Assembly: GCF_902859805.1 (NCBI RefSeq)
Contig: NZ_CADIKC010000001.1
Span: forward strand, 868,001-932,000
Length of the DNA: 64,000 bases
Direction of reading: 5' to 3'
From: Paraburkholderia sediminicola
Lineage (GTDB): Bacteria; Pseudomonadota; Gammaproteobacteria; Burkholderiales; Burkholderiaceae
Shown here: piece after piece, positions 62,261-64,000 of the stretch
How positions within the stretch are numbered: the first letter of the stretch is position 1
Layout: every line of letters begins with the position of its first letter
Notes under the pieces: generated by a model
Seen by the model: the letters and a program-made list of their open reading frames with translations, nothing else
What the model was told of the DNA's origin: nothing
The model's database searches: none
Program-made: the position numbers and the translations under genes

Positions 62261-62403
62261 GTCGACGTATCCGGTGATGTGATTCGCTTAAGTATGCAAC
62301 ACAAGGCTGGTCCACGGGTCGCGCGAAGCGCGACGTTGCCTGGGGCGGAATGCGCCTCGCTCTTCGTGTATAAAGGAGGAAGCCTGTACTACGTGAGCCC
62401 GCC

Positions 62404-63669
62404 GTGCCCGAAACCCCGCCGTCAACCACGAACTCAAGCGCGGAAGGTCCGAACCCGTCCTTGCCGCGAATCATCAAGCCGTTGGCCATCGGCGGCGCCA
62501 TTGTGCTGTTGCTCGGCATTGCGCTGCTGATCTTCAAACCGTTCCACAAGAGCCCGGACGAACGGGCGCTGAGCGAACTGGGATTCATCAAAGCCACCTG
62601 CAACAACAGCGACGCGTCGACAACCACACCCGACTCGGAATGCCTGGCGTTGCGGGCGAAACCGACAATGACGGCATCTCAGGTCGCGGCCGCTTTGCCA
62701 CATCTAAAGAATTCCGACCGCAAGATTGAACTGAATCTGGCAGGCACCCAGATCGATAACCTCGATTCGCTGAAGGAACTGGACGATCTGGAATCGCTTG
62801 ACCTGACGGACACGCCCGTCTGGAACATCGACGCCCTGAAGGACATGCATTCGCTGAAAAGGCTCGTGCTCCATCGCACCGAAGTCGAAAACATCGCCGC
62901 GCTCAAAGGGCTGACCGGTCTGCAATCGCTGAACCTCTGGGATACTCGTGTCTCGAATCTCGACGCGCTCAAGAACCTGCGCGATCTGCGAGACCTCGAC
63001 CTGCGCGATACTCAGGTTCGCGATCTCAATCCGCTCGAAGATTTGCCGCATCTGGAAACGCTCAAACTCGGGGGTGCGAGGAACGTCCGGAACGTCGACG
63101 CGCTCAGCCAGGTCGCGTCCTTGCAGACGCTCGACCTCAACGAAACCCAGGTCGACAGCATCAGTGCGTTGAAAAAGCTCTCCGGTCTGCAAGCGCTCTA
63201 TCTGGCGAACACGCCGCTGCGCGACATCGACGGACTAAAAGGAATGTCCTCGCTCAGGACGCTCGTGCTGGACGGCTCGAAGGTCGATGATATCGACGCG
63301 GCGCAGGGCATGCTCCAGCTGAACACACTGGTGCTCGCTCGCACGCAAGTGACGAACATCGATGCATTGAAGGGGCTCACCGGTCTGCAAAGGCTCAATC
63401 TCGCCGACACCCGGGTGGAGAACATCGAGGCGCTGACAGACCTGAAAAGCCTGCGGATGCTCAATCTCTTTCGCACCAGGGTTCGAAACATCGATCCCCT
63501 GCGAGGTTTGACCAGTTTGCAGGAACTCTACCTTGCGAACACCCCTGTCGAAGACGTCGACTCGCTGAAAGGGCTCACTGGTCTACGAGAGCTCGTTCTG
63601 TATGGCACTCAGGCCAGGAACGTCGACGATCTCAAAGCGGCGCTTCCAAAAACGCGAATCGTGTGGTGA
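62404..63669 (+). CDS. Membrane-anchored leucine-rich repeat protein (SDS22-like)
   Basis: 421 residues, GTG start (the AAGGAGG at 62373 is rather far upstream, so the start is uncertain). A single membrane helix (PLAIGGAIVLLLGIALLIF) is followed by a periplasmic or surface region with about 13 leucine-rich repeats of 22 residues, each like LxxLxxLdLxdTxVxNIDaLKg, from about residue 108 to 410. The repeats are regular and of the bacterial internalin/SDS22 type, which bind proteins. No catalytic domain. Function unknown; possibly surface interaction or cell-envelope scaffolding. Confidence 0.82.
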   Translation: MPETPPSTTNSSAEGPNPSLPRIIKPLAIGGAIVLLLGIALLIFKPFHKSPDERALSELGFIKATCNNSDASTTTPDSECLALRAKPTMTASQVAAALPHLKNSDRKIELNLAGTQIDNLDSLKELDDLESLDLTDTPVWNIDALKDMHSLKRLVLHRTEVENIAALKGLTGLQSLNLWDTRVSNLDALKNLRDLRDLDLRDTQVRDLNPLEDLPHLETLKLGGARNVRNVDALSQVASLQTLDLNETQVDSISALKKLSGLQALYLANTPLRDIDGLKGMSSLRTLVLDGSKVDDIDAAQGMLQLNTLVLARTQVTNIDALKGLTGLQRLNLADTRVENIEALTDLKSLRMLNLFRTRVRNIDPLRGLTSLQELYLANTPVEDVDSLKGLTGLRELVLYGTQARNVDDLKAALPKTRIVW

Positions 63670-63824
63670 TCATTCGACAGTTTCTCAACACGCGCGCGAG
63701 ACCGACATCAGCCATCGTGGCGCCCGTGCCGCATCAAACCCGTAAGGCAACGGAAGCAAATCGGCATCGATATCTTCGCCATCTTCCTTGCGTATAACGT
63801 TTCTTCTACGGTTAAATAAACCCA

Positions 63825-63854
63825 CCTTAGCGCGTTGATTTCAATGCGCTAAGG
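63825..63854. repeat. 30-bp near-perfect palindrome
   Basis: CCTTAGCGCGTTGA and TCAATGCGCTAAGG (63825-63838, 63841-63854) pair over 14 bp with one mismatch and a 2-nt centre. It sits in non-coding DNA at the window edge. Long symmetric sites like this can be recombination or protein-binding sites. Confidence 0.7.
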
Positions 63855-63888
63855 CACAGTGCATTTCTTCCAAAAAAGGCAACCGGAG

Positions 63889-63912
63889 GCCCGCTCTAAC
63901 CAGCGGGCTTTT
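63889..63912 (+). terminator. Rho-independent terminator-like hairpin
   Basis: GCCCGCT pairs with AGCGGGC (63889-63895, 63902-63908), followed by TTTTGG. It is 220 bp after the LRR stop; an A-run on its left would also let it act leftward for a gene beyond the window. Confidence 0.6.
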
Positions 63913-64000
63913 GGCTTTCTTACGCCCGCTAAAAGTAGTCATACCTACTCAATATCTGAATCGGCTGCGTGCTAAATCCTTACCAAATTTCAGAGGTCAC

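Larger units (their letters stand above)
63670..64000. other. Right-end gap with a palindrome and terminator hairpin
   Basis: No gene is seen in the last 331 bp. A 30-bp near-palindrome lies at 63825-63854 and a terminator-like hairpin at 63889-63912; both are described in their own entries. Confidence 0.5.

Noticed and set aside
1..64000. CRISPR arrays, rRNA or tRNA genes, intact insertion sequences
   Set aside because: No regularly spaced repeats, cloverleaf-like sequences, transposase motifs or paired terminal repeats were seen when reading; tRNAscan and ISfinder were not available.

Overview
The window looks like chromosomal DNA from a Burkholderiaceae beta-proteobacterium, most likely Paraburkholderia, Caballeronia or Burkholderia. 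The reasons are high-GC codon use, the abundance of IclR, MurR/RpiR, PucR-like and MerR regulators, DUF4148, DUF2783 and DUF2846 proteins typical of that family, and several CoA and aromatic catabolic operons. No rRNA, tRNA, CRISPR array or intact insertion sequence was seen. The species is an inference; the gene families are read directly from the translations.

Layout. (1) 1-5338: a leftward aromatic-catabolism-type operon (MBL-fold hydrolase, FAD monooxygenase, DUF2783 protein, then the start of an MFS permease) divergent from two overlapping IclR regulators. (2) 5437-6474: a MerR regulator fused to a P-loop ATPase, behind a MerR-type promoter with a 19-bp spacer. (3) 6532-12923: a CUT1 sugar/polyol ABC transport locus, with substrate-binding protein and two permeases rightward, and a dehydrogenase, ATPase and RpiR regulator leftward. 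(4) 13060-23454: an accessory island with a membrane protein, a 1587-residue DUF4011-helicase-Vsr-like nuclease protein, an OLD-type ATPase/TOPRIM nuclease, a stub of a DUF2130 gene, a WYL-like small protein, an open-frame remnant, and a hairpin plus small protein of prophage/satellite character. (5) 23742-27421: a hybrid histidine kinase, a LuxR-type response regulator and two small exported proteins sharing a PC-x5-C tail. (6) 27812-34447: a PucR-like regulator followed by a five-gene CoA/acetoacetate-type catabolic operon. (7) 34567-39424: an OmpR-type two-component system of heavy-metal type, divergent from a thiamine-diphosphate 2-oxo-acid decarboxylase and a VOC protein.

(8) 39579-47780: small accessory genes: a site-2 protease with a DUF2167 protein, a CHAP-type amidase with a likely DUF3828 immunity partner, exported and lipoprotein hypotheticals, a P-loop kinase, a cupin and a GNAT acetyltransferase. 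(9) 48195-50681: a visibly AT-richer SIR2-like/STAND-like NTPase gene, a probable antiphage protein. (10) 51179-57110: a solute-binding-like protein without signal peptide, a cupin, a patatin phospholipase, a lipocalin-like protein, an SH3-type secreted protein, LrgAB and a DUF4148 protein. (11) 57514-63669: a NarL-type response regulator with a MASE1 kinase, an exported propeller-like protein, pseudouridine-5'-phosphate glycosidase, and a membrane-anchored leucine-rich repeat protein.

The strongest candidates for something new are the DUF4011-helicase-nuclease/OLD/WYL-like island with its broken DUF2130 gene, the SIR2-like/STAND-like protein whose usual catalytic His position reads as Asn, the MerR-ATPase fusion, and the kinase/regulator locus with paired PC-x5-C peptides. 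All functions are inferred from recognisable motifs; no database search was run.
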